Below are positions 1-6,187 of a stretch of 7,416 nt of DNA, in pieces. Source of the stretch: Alphaproteobacteria bacterium (GTDB lineage Bacteria > Pseudomonadota > Alphaproteobacteria > ATCC43930 > CGMCC-115725); NCBI GenBank assembly GCA_017353855.1, contig JAFMSA010000197.1, positions 1-7,416 of the forward strand, written 5' to 3'. The notes below the pieces were generated by a model that worked only from the letters and a program-made list of their open reading frames with translations, ran no database searches and was not told the DNA's origin. Position numbers and translations under genes: made by a program. Position 1 is the stretch's first letter, and every line of letters begins with the position of its first letter.

Positions 1-14
1 CGAGCATTGGACCG

Positions 15-800
15 TTGCGCCGGCGCCAGGAGACGCCATTCACCGGCCCAGTCCTGCAAGCACGCGGACTCACGAAATCCTTTGGGGGAGTGGTCGCCAA
101 CAGAAACATCGACTTCACGGTCGAGAAGGGCGAGCTGCGCGGCATCATCGGGCCGAACGGGGCCGGCAAGAGCACGTTTTTCAAGATGCTCACCTGCGAA
201 CTGCCGCCAACCGCCGGACGGATCATCTTTCACGGGAGGGACATCACCGGCACGGACGTCGCGTCGGTATGCCGGCTTGGGCTGACAAAAAGCTACCAGG
301 TCAATCAGTTGTTCCCGCGGCTTACCGTGCGGGGGAACATCGCGATCGCCGCGCTGGCCGAACGGCGCGGCACCTTCTCGCTCGATCTGCTGCGCCGAAT
401 TGACCGGGTGCCCGGCTTGGACGCGCAAGTGAAAAGCACACTGGCTCTGGTCGGAATGACGACGCGGGCCGAGGTGCCGGTCGCCGATCTCGCATACGGC
501 GAGAAGCGGCGGCTGGAGATCGGGCTGGCGCTCGCCACCTCGCCGTCGCTGTTGTTGCTGGACGAACCGCTGGCCGGGATGAGCCCGCACGAGCGCGCCG
601 AGACCGTGCAATTGCTGAAAAACATTCGCCGCGAGCGCACGCTGGTCGTCGTCGAGCACGACATGGACGCGATGTTCGAGCTGGCGGAGCGCATTACGGT
701 CCTGCATGAGGGCGCACTGCTGGCCGAAGGCACGCCTGCCGACATCCAGCGCAACGGTCTCGTTCAGGAGGCTTATCTCGGCGGGGTCGCCGCGGCATGA
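15..800 (+). CDS. livG: Branched-chain amino acid/amide ABC transporter ATP-binding protein, LivG type (5' end uncertain)
   Basis: This is one of two cytoplasmic ATPases that would power a HAAT-family importer of branched-chain amino acids, amides, urea or similar solutes. Counting from the TTG at 15, the protein is 261 residues and has every ABC element: Walker A GPNGAGKS (46-53), Q-loop KSYQVNQLFP with Gln95, a LivG-style signature LAYGEKRRLEIG (159-170), Walker B LLLLDEP (179-185, catalytic Glu184) and the switch His215 in VVVEHD. The LAYGE signature in place of LSGGQ, and the length, are typical of LivG. The reading frame stays open to the left edge and no ribosome site is visible before the TTG, so the true start may lie outside the window. 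The stop overlaps the start of the next ATPase gene by ATGA, implying translational coupling. Substrate cannot be told from the ATPase alone. Confidence 0.93.
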   Translation: MRRRQETPFTGPVLQARGLTKSFGGVVANRNIDFTVEKGELRGIIGPNGAGKSTFFKMLTCELPPTAGRIIFHGRDITGTDVASVCRLGLTKSYQVNQLFPRLTVRGNIAIAALAERRGTFSLDLLRRIDRVPGLDAQVKSTLALVGMTTRAEVPVADLAYGEKRRLEIGLALATSPSLLLLDEPLAGMSPHERAETVQLLKNIRRERTLVVVEHDMDAMFELAERITVLHEGALLAEGTPADIQRNGLVQEAYLGGVAAA

Positions 801-1498
801 CCGCGCTCCTCGAGGTCGACCGCATCAACAGCTATTACGGCGACAGCCACATCCTTTTCGATGTGTCGCTACGGGTCGAGAAGAACGAGGTGGTGGCGCT
901 GCTGGGGCGTAACGGCGCCGGCAAGAGCACAACGCTGAAGAGCCTGATGGGCCTCGTGCGACCGCGCTCGGGACGTATCGCCTTCGACGGTGTGGCGACA
1001 CAGGAGCTGCCACCCCATGCCTTGGCTGCGCTGGGCATGCAGCTGGTGCCGGAAGAGCGGCGGATCTTTGGCAGCCTCAGCGTCGAGGAAAATCTTGTCC
1101 TCGCCGGGCTCAACGCGACACAGCGCTGGCCCTTGGAGCGCATCTGGGCGATGTTCCCGAGATTGCAGGAGCGGCGGCGCAGCCGCGGCACTGATCTGTC
1201 CGGCGGCGAGCAACAGATGCTGGCGATCGCCCGCGCACTGGTGCGCAATCCAAAGGTTCTGCTGTTCGACGAGCCGTTCGAAGGACTGGCGCCGACCATC
1301 GTCCGAGATCTGATGGAGGTGTGCCGGCGGCTGGCGGAGGACGGTCAAACCATCCTGATCGTAGAGCAGAACGTCGCAGCGGCGCTGAGCCTGGCTCACC
1401 GCGCCTATGTCTTGAACAACGGCCACGTGGTGCATGAAGGCACTGCCGATCAGCTCCGGTCGTCGCATGCCGTAATGAAGCGATATCTTGGAGTGTAG
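797..1498 (+). CDS. livF: Branched-chain amino acid/amide ABC transporter ATP-binding protein, LivF type
   Basis: This is the second ATPase of the same importer, expected to pair with the LivG-type subunit on the cytoplasmic face of a LivH/LivM-type permease. The 233-residue length is normal for LivF. Visible motifs are Walker A GRNGAGKS (37-44), the Q-loop area around Gln82 followed by VPEERRIFGSLSVEENL, signature LSGGE (134-138) and Walker B VLLFDEP (154-160, Glu159). A Gln (191, in IVEQN) stands at the H-loop position, which is usual in LivF proteins and not a defect. The ATG lies inside the stop region of livG (ATGA at 797-800), so the start is well supported. No permease or periplasmic binding protein gene follows, so any such genes lie to the left of the window. 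No clear intrinsic terminator is visible after the stop. Confidence 0.94.
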   Translation: MTALLEVDRINSYYGDSHILFDVSLRVEKNEVVALLGRNGAGKSTTLKSLMGLVRPRSGRIAFDGVATQELPPHALAALGMQLVPEERRIFGSLSVEENLVLAGLNATQRWPLERIWAMFPRLQERRRSRGTDLSGGEQQMLAIARALVRNPKVLLFDEPFEGLAPTIVRDLMEVCRRLAEDGQTILIVEQNVAAALSLAHRAYVLNNGHVVHEGTADQLRSSHAVMKRYLGV

Positions 1499-1802
1499 GG
1501 GCACGATCCCTGCGCGCGGCCTTTGGTTCGCCTGGTTTGTTCGCCTGATCCGGTTTTATGCCGGGGGCATTGACGGCTCGCGAACGGCAGGCATGGAAGA
1601 TCGAGGCGACGGTGGGCTCCGCAGTTGCGTTGCCAGAATAAGCACCGGAGTTTCTTGAGGTATTTCTTGCCGGTGCCGGCGGGGTGCACTGAGCGTTTGC
1701 TCAGCAGTCCCTGTGCGGACGCCTCAGCGGGCCAGGCAGAGGTCCGCTTTCGGGGCTGACGGACGAACCGCTGAGCGCCCTTTCACGAAGGCAGGTCGAG
1801 GA

Positions 1803-1831
1803 TTGACAGCCGATGGCGAGAGCTATATCGC
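1803..1831 (+). promoter_or_regulatory. Candidate sigma-70-like promoter for the peroxidase gene
   Basis: A perfect TTGACA hexamer at 1803-1808 is followed by TATATC (1824-1829, spacing 15) or TATCGC (1826-1831, spacing 17). Neither -10 match is ideal at its spacing. Transcription from here would give a leader of about 90 bases before the peroxidase start at 1929. This is the only promoter-like arrangement I see in the gap after livF. It is supported by sequence match alone. Confidence 0.35.
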
Positions 1832-1841
1832 TGATCGATAT
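1825..1841. promoter_or_regulatory. Small palindrome overlapping the candidate -10 region
   Basis: ATATCG (1825-1830) and CGATAT (1836-1841) form a perfect 6-base inverted repeat around the spacer CTGAT. Its place over the likely -10 and start site is where a repressor operator would sit. It does not match an FNR box (TTGAT-N4-ATCAA) or another operator I can name. Six-base palindromes also arise by chance, so the regulatory role is inference from position. Confidence 0.25.
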
Positions 1842-1918
1842 CGGCATTCGGCTAAGCCGTCCAGACACGCTCGGAGGCCCTATCGCGGCTCTCCGCGGGA
1901 GTTACAGGCTCTCATACG

Positions 1919-1923
1919 AAGGA
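1919..1923 (+). promoter_or_regulatory. Ribosome binding site that sets the peroxidase start
   Basis: AAGGA lies 5 bases before the ATG at 1929 and 8 bases before a second in-frame ATG at 1932. Together with the Arg-rich then hydrophobic N-terminus that follows, it favours a start at 1929 or 1932 over the much longer upstream open frame. Confidence 0.7.
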
Positions 1924-1928
1924 TTGCA

Positions 1929-3002
1929 ATGATGGCGCGGAGGATACGCCTCGCCCAAGCTCGTGCGGGCGTCACGATGTTGGCCGCGGTCGTGTTGGCA
2001 CCCGTGCAGCCAGTACGAGCAGCGGACGCGGATACGACCCTTCTTAACGAGGCGCGGGAGATTTTAAAGGCCTTACCTACGGACATCGCGACATCCGAAC
2101 ACCCTGTTACTCCGGACCGGGTTGAACTCGGGCGTGCGCTGTTCTTCGACCCGCGGATCTCGGTTGACGGAACGGTAAGTTGCGCGCGCTGTCACCAGCC
2201 AGCCCTCTATGCGACCGATGGTCTCGCGAGATCGCGTGGCGCAAGCAACAAGCTCAACCCCCGAAATGCGCCAACCGTGCTCAATGCGGGTCTGCAATTC
2301 ACGCAGCATTGGCGCGGCGAGCGGAAAAGCCTCGAGGACCAGGCCCAGCAATCGCTCATTGGCCCCGCCAGCTTCGGCAATCCCGATTACGCCGCGGTCA
2401 TCCGAAGGATCACGTCGCTGCCGGGTTATGCCGAGATGTTTCAGAAGGCGTTTACCGGTGAGAAGGAGCCGGTCAAGCCTGAAAACTGGGGTGTGGCCAT
2501 CGGGGCTTACGAGCGCACCCTGGTTACGCCATCCCGATTTGACGATTACCTCGAGGGACGCGTTGAGGCGCTATCTGCACTCGAGCGCACGGGCCTCAAG
2601 AAATTCATCGAAACGGGCTGCGTCGCCTGTCACAACGGCCCGGGTGTCGGCGGCGGACGGTTTGCAAAATTCGGCGTGGTGGAAGACTACTGGAAGGAGA
2701 CAGGCAGCCAGGAAATCGACAAAGGTCGGTTCGATGTGACGCACGATCCCGCTGATTTGTACGTGTTCAAGGTCCCCGTGCTCCGCAATGTTGCAATGAC
2801 GCCACCCTATTTTCACGACGGCTCGGTCAACAAGCTTTCGGATGCGGTGCGGGTCATGGCGAAGGTCCAGCTTGCAAAGGATCTTAGCATTGATGACGTC
2901 GACGATATCGTTGCCTTCCTGGGCAGCCTCACCGGCAAGCAGCCCGCGCAGTTCGTTAATGCGCCGGTGTTGTCGGCCGCCGGCTTCACTGACGGAAAAT
3001 AA
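1929..3002 (+). CDS. Periplasmic diheme cytochrome c peroxidase / MauG-family protein
   Basis: Predicted exported diheme c-type enzyme; the family reduces hydrogen peroxide with electrons from small periplasmic carriers, or uses a high-valent diheme state for other oxidations. With the start at 1929 it has 357 residues, normal for the family. Residues 1-31 form a Sec-type signal: basic n-region MMARRIR, hydrophobic core, cleavage near VRA-AD. Heme sites are CARCH (85-89) and CVACH (231-235). Family landmarks include GRALFFDPRIS, PRNAPTVLNAG, AYERTLVTPSRFDDYL and VPVLRNVAMTPPYFHDGS. Met310 (VRVMAKVQL) matches the axial Met of the high-potential heme in classical peroxidases, where MauG has Tyr. 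Oddities: the usual His-bearing SxGH loop reads SRGA (102-105), and the usual VEM segment with catalytic Glu reads SFG (148 is Phe). The exact substrate is therefore open. A HiPIP gene follows 106 bases downstream. Confidence 0.9.
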   Translation: MMARRIRLAQARAGVTMLAAVVLAPVQPVRAADADTTLLNEAREILKALPTDIATSEHPVTPDRVELGRALFFDPRISVDGTVSCARCHQPALYATDGLARSRGASNKLNPRNAPTVLNAGLQFTQHWRGERKSLEDQAQQSLIGPASFGNPDYAAVIRRITSLPGYAEMFQKAFTGEKEPVKPENWGVAIGAYERTLVTPSRFDDYLEGRVEALSALERTGLKKFIETGCVACHNGPGVGGGRFAKFGVVEDYWKETGSQEIDKGRFDVTHDPADLYVFKVPVLRNVAMTPPYFHDGSVNKLSDAVRVMAKVQLAKDLSIDDVDDIVAFLGSLTGKQPAQFVNAPVLSAAGFTDGK

Positions 3003-3086
3003 TCCACCGAATGTTGCGGCGGAGAACAATCCGGCCGAGCACGCCGATTCAGGAAAACCGGTGACAGCTCCGCTCGTTTCGTGACG

Positions 3087-3112
3087 AAGGAGCGCAAATG
3101 GAGGCAGCATGA
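3087..3112 (+). promoter_or_regulatory. Ribosome site and four-codon leader ORF overlapping the HiPIP start
   Basis: AAGGAG (3087-3092) stands 5 bases before an ATG at 3098 that encodes only Met-Glu-Ala-Ala and then stops. The stop (TGA 3110-3112) overlaps the HiPIP ATG (3109-3111) as ATGA. A second purine-rich stretch, GGAGG (3100-3104), lies within the tiny frame, 4 bases before the HiPIP ATG. The layout would allow ribosomes to load at the stronger site and restart at the HiPIP gene. The arrangement is seen directly; the coupling is inference. Confidence 0.4.
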
Positions 3113-3399
3113 GGGGCCACCGGCCATTGAGAATTGTTAAGATCACCCGCCGCTCATTGCTCCAGAGCCTATGGATCGCGGCCTCCGGCATGTGCACAGC
3201 TGGACTTGCGGGATTTCGGAGTGCGGTTGCACAGGGAAGAGTGCCGAAAGCACCGGCACAGTATCAGGACCACCCCAAGGGCGATCAGCACTGCTCGCGC
3301 TGCATCAATTTTGTTGCGCCGTCCTCCTGCAGAATTGTCGAAGGAGAAATCAGTCCTGACGGCTGGTGTCAGTTCTTCGCGGCCAGGTCGTCTGGTTAA
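3109..3399 (+). CDS. High-potential iron-sulfur protein (HiPIP), Tat-exported
   Basis: Small periplasmic electron carrier predicted to hold one [4Fe-4S] cluster working between the 3+ and 2+ states. The 96-residue precursor starts with a twin-arginine signal (TRRSLLQSL at 13-21, then a hydrophobic stretch to about 41, AVA-Q cleavage), as expected because HiPIPs fold with their cluster in the cytoplasm. The mature part of about 55 residues is compact and has the four cluster cysteines Cys62, Cys65, Cys74 and Cys87 in the HiPIP order C-x2-C, C, then GWC followed by FF. Tyr52 sits before the first cysteine, as the conserved HiPIP Tyr does. The TTG at 3127 is a weaker alternative start without a ribosome site. 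It lies 106 bases after the diheme peroxidase, same strand, with no terminator between, so co-transcription and electron donation are plausible but unproven. Confidence 0.88.
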   Translation: MRGHRPLRIVKITRRSLLQSLWIAASGMCTAGLAGFRSAVAQGRVPKAPAQYQDHPKGDQHCSRCINFVAPSSCRIVEGEISPDGWCQFFAARSSG

Positions 3400-3677
3400 C
3401 CGGAGGAGAACGCTTGCTGAGCGTGAGGTCGTGCCGTCCCCTGTGGGATCCGAGGGAGATGAAATGCAAAGCCGAAGCGGCTGATCGATGGCCTTCCCGT
3501 TCTCTATCCGCCGCTCTAGCTGCGCTCACGGGGCTCGACTGTGGTGATCGTGGATCGTGGGAGCACGGGTGCAAAACACGGTTTACCGCCGGCCAGCTGG
3601 GTTGAAGGCGCTGGGGCGTCAATGAGCCACCGGTTGAGCCGAGCGCTAAACGCGCGCCTTGGATATCTATCCTAGTC
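3400..3677. other. Gap after HiPIP with no supported gene
   Basis: A stretch of about 280 bases. An ATG at 3459 opens a 48-codon frame with a signal-like LSAALAALTGL segment, but GAGGGAG directly abuts the ATG and the rest resembles nothing I know. Another frame reads for about 45 codons (including VVIVDRGSTGAKHGLPP) but has no start and is interrupted by a stop. This may be further eroded coding DNA like the relic that follows; I cannot name a family. A short tandem copy of GATCGTG occurs at about 3546-3560. Confidence 0.4.
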
Positions 3678-4085
3678 GTGAGTCGATGGGGCAACGGACC
3701 ACGGACCTCATCGGCATGTGCGCTGTTCAGGTCACTGCTCATGCCAGAAGTCGCTCGGGCCGGACCGCCATTCCGTACCGATGATTCAGTGCCGATCAAA
3801 TAACCAAATCAGCATCGGGACCTCTTCTGGAATGCGATGCAGGCAGCGAGCAACGCCGGCGGCCCATCGCCCGGGTGTGGGGCGGCGGTCACTGAGCAGC
3901 TACATCTCCTCGCGCCCTTTGCCTCCAACCAGCCGAGCAGGCGGAACATGCGATTCGGATGCGCCGACATCGAACGGGTGGCGTTTTTCCGTTATTGGAA
4001 GTTCCCGACCGGGAAAAGCGCCGATAAGGTGAGAACACCGCGCCACCAGACCATGCGAACGGGCACTCTTCCGAAGCGGAAATAA
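3678..4085 (+). pseudogene. Relic of an outer-membrane 'transporter' / phenol-degradation MetA-type protein
   Basis: One reading frame contains scattered landmarks of the family annotated as 'transporter' or 'MetA-pathway of phenol degradation' (predicted outer-membrane beta-barrel). A signal-like end, SLLMPEVARA, is followed by GPPFRTDDSVPI, the near-invariant mature N-terminus (AGPPFxTDDPxP). The frame then hits TAA at 3801-3803. After it come EQLHLLAPFASNQPS (family: LQLHVIAPxAF), MRFGCADIE (family: RFGYGDTE) and FPTGKSADK (family: PTGNAD). The spacing between blocks is too short and the protein is about a third of full length, so in-frame stop, internal deletions and loss of the C-terminal half are all evident. 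A GTG at 3678 could be the old start. The frame ends one base before the PAP2 gene. Family assignment is from motif memory and needs a search. Confidence 0.7.
3980..4022. repeat. Nested inverted repeats upstream of the PAP2 gene
   Basis: A compact palindrome, TTCCCG-AC-CGGGAA (4002-4015), overlaps the right arm of a larger stem in which 3980-3990 can pair with 4012-4022 over 11 positions including one G-U. The two structures share bases and cannot form together. They lie 65-107 bases before the PAP2 start, inside the relic. The palindrome could be a protein site; no known operator is recognised. Confidence 0.4.
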
Positions 4086-4086
4086 A

Positions 4087-5364
4087 ATGCTGAGAGCGCG
4101 TATCGCGACCCTCGTCCTGCTCTTCACGGGAACCATAGGGGTCCTTATCGTCTTCCCCGGGATCGATCTGGCGACCTCGCGCCTCTTTTATGTGCCGGGC
4201 ATCGGTTTCTCGCAGTCCGCTGTTCTCGCGGCAGTCCATTACGAAATCCGGTATCTCGTCGGCGCCATCGCCTTTCTTTCGGCAACGCTCCTGGTATGGC
4301 CGAGACGACGGCGAGCCGCCATCTTCCTGCTGGCATCGCTGGCACTTGGACCCGGATTGCTCGTCAACACGATTTTCAAGGACAACTGGGGACGCGCGAG
4401 GCCATCTCAAATCGTCGAATTCGGAGGGACCAAGGCGCTGACCCCAGCGTTCGTGCCCACCGACCAGTGCGTTACCAACTGCTCGTTCCCCGCCGGTGAC
4501 CCGGCCGTTGGCTTCTTCCTGGTATCAGGAGCCCTGTTGATCGAAAGCGCCGCGCTGCGGCGGTGGGCGGTGGCCGGCGCGCTCGTGATCGGTAGCGCGC
4601 TGGGTTTTGTGCGCATCGCACAAGGGGCGCATTTCCTGTCGGACGTCGTCACGTCCGGGTTCCTGGTCACGGGATTGAGCTGGATGCTCCATCGTGTGAT
4701 CGTCGCGCGCGACCCTCCGGGTGCGTCGATTCAGGGCCTCCAGAAACCATCGCCCACCGTCGCGATCCTCGCGGTGCTTACAGTCGCTACGGCCGTGGCC
4801 GGCCTGGCGGGATTTGAGTGGCTCGATCGGCCGATTGCTTTTGCCGTCCACGATGCCCTGGTGCCGCTTCAACCAGCAGTGCGCTTTATAACCGCGTTCG
4901 GCCTAGGCGGCCCCTACCTGATCCTGACCGCGCTCGCGGCGGTCTCTTTGCGGATCGCCGGCTACAACCCAGCGGCGTGGCGCTCCGGATATATCTTTCT
5001 CGCAGTCGCTGGCTCAGGATTGCTCGTCGACATCATCAAGTTACTGGCCGGGCGGGCCAGGCCCAAGCTCTGGTTCGCCGATCATGCCTACGGCTTCACG
5101 GGGCCCAGCCTTCATGCCACCTATTGGTCGTTTCCCTCGGGCCATTCAGTAACCGCCGGCGCACTCGCATTCGCGCTCTCGATAACCGTACCACGTCTGA
5201 GACCGGCCTGGATCGTGGGCGCGCTCATGATCGGGACCAGCCGCGTACTGCTCGACGCCCATTACTTGAGCGACGTGATCGTCGGATTCTACGTTGGGGT
5301 GTTGACCGCGTGGGCGATTGCGGTATTCCTGCGGGCGCGCGGCATCTCGCTCGCGCCTCAATAG
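4087..5364 (+). CDS. Membrane protein with two tandem PAP2 phosphatase domains
   Basis: Predicted inner-membrane phosphatase of 425 residues, about twice a single PAP2 domain; the family removes phosphate from lipid phosphates or undecaprenyl pyrophosphate on the periplasmic side. It is largely hydrophobic, with many membrane segments. Domain 1: K98-x6-R105-P106 (KDNWGRARP), CSFPAGD (132-138), R176-x5-H182-x3-D186. Domain 2: K318-x6-R325-P326 (KLLAGRARP), SFPSGH (348-353), S385-R386-x5-H392-x3-D396. Domain 2 has all canonical motifs. Domain 1 has Asp138 where PSGH has its acid/base His, so the two sites are unlikely to be equivalent. The domains are related but diverged, consistent with an old duplication or fusion. 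The start ATG follows a weak site (CGGAAATAAA), directly after the transporter relic. Substrate is not predictable from sequence; lipid A, phosphatidate or undecaprenyl pyrophosphate are candidates. Confidence 0.9.
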   Translation: MLRARIATLVLLFTGTIGVLIVFPGIDLATSRLFYVPGIGFSQSAVLAAVHYEIRYLVGAIAFLSATLLVWPRRRRAAIFLLASLALGPGLLVNTIFKDNWGRARPSQIVEFGGTKALTPAFVPTDQCVTNCSFPAGDPAVGFFLVSGALLIESAALRRWAVAGALVIGSALGFVRIAQGAHFLSDVVTSGFLVTGLSWMLHRVIVARDPPGASIQGLQKPSPTVAILAVLTVATAVAGLAGFEWLDRPIAFAVHDALVPLQPAVRFITAFGLGGPYLILTALAAVSLRIAGYNPAAWRSGYIFLAVAGSGLLVDIIKLLAGRARPKLWFADHAYGFTGPSLHATYWSFPSGHSVTAGALAFALSITVPRLRPAWIVGALMIGTSRVLLDAHYLSDVIVGFYVGVLTAWAIAVFLRARGISLAPQ

Positions 5365-5385
5365 CTCTGCGAGCTGCGCCGGCGC
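5363..5385. repeat. Two adjacent palindromes at the end of the PAP2 gene
   Basis: AGCTC-TGC-GAGCT (5363-5375) begins within the stop codon and is followed at once by the perfect palindrome GCGCCGGCGC (5376-5385). No T-run follows, so this is not a standard intrinsic terminator, though a hairpin at the 3' end could still protect the transcript. Confidence 0.3.
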
Positions 5386-5475
5386 TCGTTATCAGAATTG
5401 CACCGGACAAGCAGGTCAATGCTCGTTGCAATGTTGCATCGGGTTACCGCGCCATGCACGTGAGGCTCGAGGCCA

Positions 5476-5826
5476 TCGCAGATTACCGGTGTCGCGGCGA
5501 GCAGGCACCGCGGACCTGCGGCCATAGGGTCGGCCCGTGCGGCTCGTACCCGAGCGGGACACGCGTGACCCGGCCGTCAGCGTGTCGATCGCACAGGCGA
5601 CATCATCGAAGCGCCCCGACAGCCACAGGGTCCGGCCGTCGGCGCCGATATGGCCCATGTCGCGGCTGCTGCCGCCCGGGATCGGCCGTATCGTCTCAAC
5701 ATGAGGGCTCGCGAATCAATGACGGCGGCGCTGCCGGGCCCACGTCTCGGACCATGCGCGCGGTGCGAGCCGCGGTTGTCGACATAGGTTTTTTCTCATC
5801 ACGGCTCGGGTGAAGCCCGTGCGCAT
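5476..5826 (-). pseudogene. Relic of a YVTN-type beta-propeller protein (C-terminal part)
   Basis: Read on the minus strand, successive pieces of a YVTN/YncE-like beta-propeller C-terminus appear in the right order but in different frames: HGLHPSRDEK (about 5795-5822), then TYVDNRGS and AVIDSRA (about 5788 to 5706), then RPIPGGSSRDMG and ADGRTLWLSGRFDDVACAID (about 5690 to 5580), then VPLGYEPHGPTLWPQ (about 5517-5560) and finally DTGNLR (5476-5493). These match the expected run of HGL-PSRD, YVTNRG, WPIPGGGSPDMG, SADGxxLWLSGRYD-xVYAIDT, IPVGxxPHGLxxWPQ and GHTGNMR. At least three or four frameshifts separate the blocks, so no intact protein can be made. Intact relatives are exported propellers of uncertain function. 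N-terminal blades cannot be followed with confidence beyond about 5826. Confidence 0.75.
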
Positions 5827-6187
5827 CGATGCCGCAACCCCGCCATTCCTGACCGCTATGACACAGCCCGGCTGCCTGGCAGCCTGTATTGGAGCCAACG
5901 CGGGACATAGTGGAGCGTGGACTCGGGGCCATTCGTCGATGCTCCCAAGAAATGCCGCCGCCCCTTGCGGCCACGCACCGGGCAGTGGCGTGCTGTGCCG
6001 CTTCGTGGTTGTTGAACATGCGCGTACAGTGGCCGAGCCACTTTTCAGAGCCACTGTCCCACAATAATTACTGGCGCCCCTCCGATCGCTCACTTGTCTT
6101 GTCTGCCGTCATGGAACCTTCATATTTGACGCGCTACCCCTCGTCACTCCGTTCCGGCCACATGCCTCAGAAATGGCTGATGGTAGC
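5827..6187. other. Region between the propeller relic and the phosphodiesterase
   Basis: About 360 bases without an intact gene. If the relic was once full length, its earlier blades should lie here on the minus strand, but I find only a weak possible match (CVIAVRNGGVA near 5840-5870). The left half may be eroded propeller sequence; the right half holds the repeat listed separately. No promoter is obvious. Confidence 0.4.
6026..6057. repeat. Overlapping hairpin and direct repeat
   Basis: ACAGTGGC (6026-6033) is inverted at GCCACTGT (6050-6057). Within it, AGTGGC-CGA-GCCACT (6028-6042) forms a tighter stem followed by TTTT on the plus strand, and GAGCCACT occurs twice (6035-6042 and 6048-6055). 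The left arm can therefore pair with either copy. The inner stem plus T-run resembles a weak intrinsic terminator on the plus strand, but no plus-strand gene ends nearby. Confidence 0.45.

Larger units (their letters stand above)
1499..1928. other. Intergenic region between livF and the peroxidase gene
   Basis: About 430 bases with no gene I can support. The short open frames on both strands have no family resemblance, no convincing ribosome site and broken continuity. The right-hand third carries a candidate promoter and palindrome (listed separately) that probably serve the peroxidase gene. No strong stem followed by a T-run is visible after livF, so how that operon terminates is unclear. 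The peroxidase reading frame stays open back to about 1713, but that extension is rich in Arg and Ser and lies upstream of the promoter-like sequence and the ribosome site, so I treat it as non-coding. Confidence 0.55.

Noticed and set aside
869..1504. 211-codon open frame antisense to livF
   Set aside because: A shadow frame of a GC-rich conserved gene; no motifs and no ribosome site.
1713..1928. 72-codon N-terminal extension of the peroxidase frame
   Set aside because: Its composition is Arg/Ser rich and it has no ribosome site. It covers the candidate promoter and would bury the signal peptide inside the protein; the start at 1929 has a good AAGGA.
3350..3799. 149-codon open frame on the minus strand downstream of HiPIP
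   Set aside because: Low-complexity Arg/Ser/Pro composition, no family resemblance, and it overlaps both the HiPIP gene and the transporter relic.
5363..5385. Intrinsic terminator for the PAP2 gene
   Set aside because: The palindromes are real but no T-run follows, so a standard terminator is not supported; kept only as a repeat.
4818..5813. 331-codon open frame on the plus strand overlapping the PAP2 gene
   Set aside because: Out of frame with a clear PAP2 domain over half its length, very Arg rich, and running across the opposite-strand propeller relic; a chance frame.
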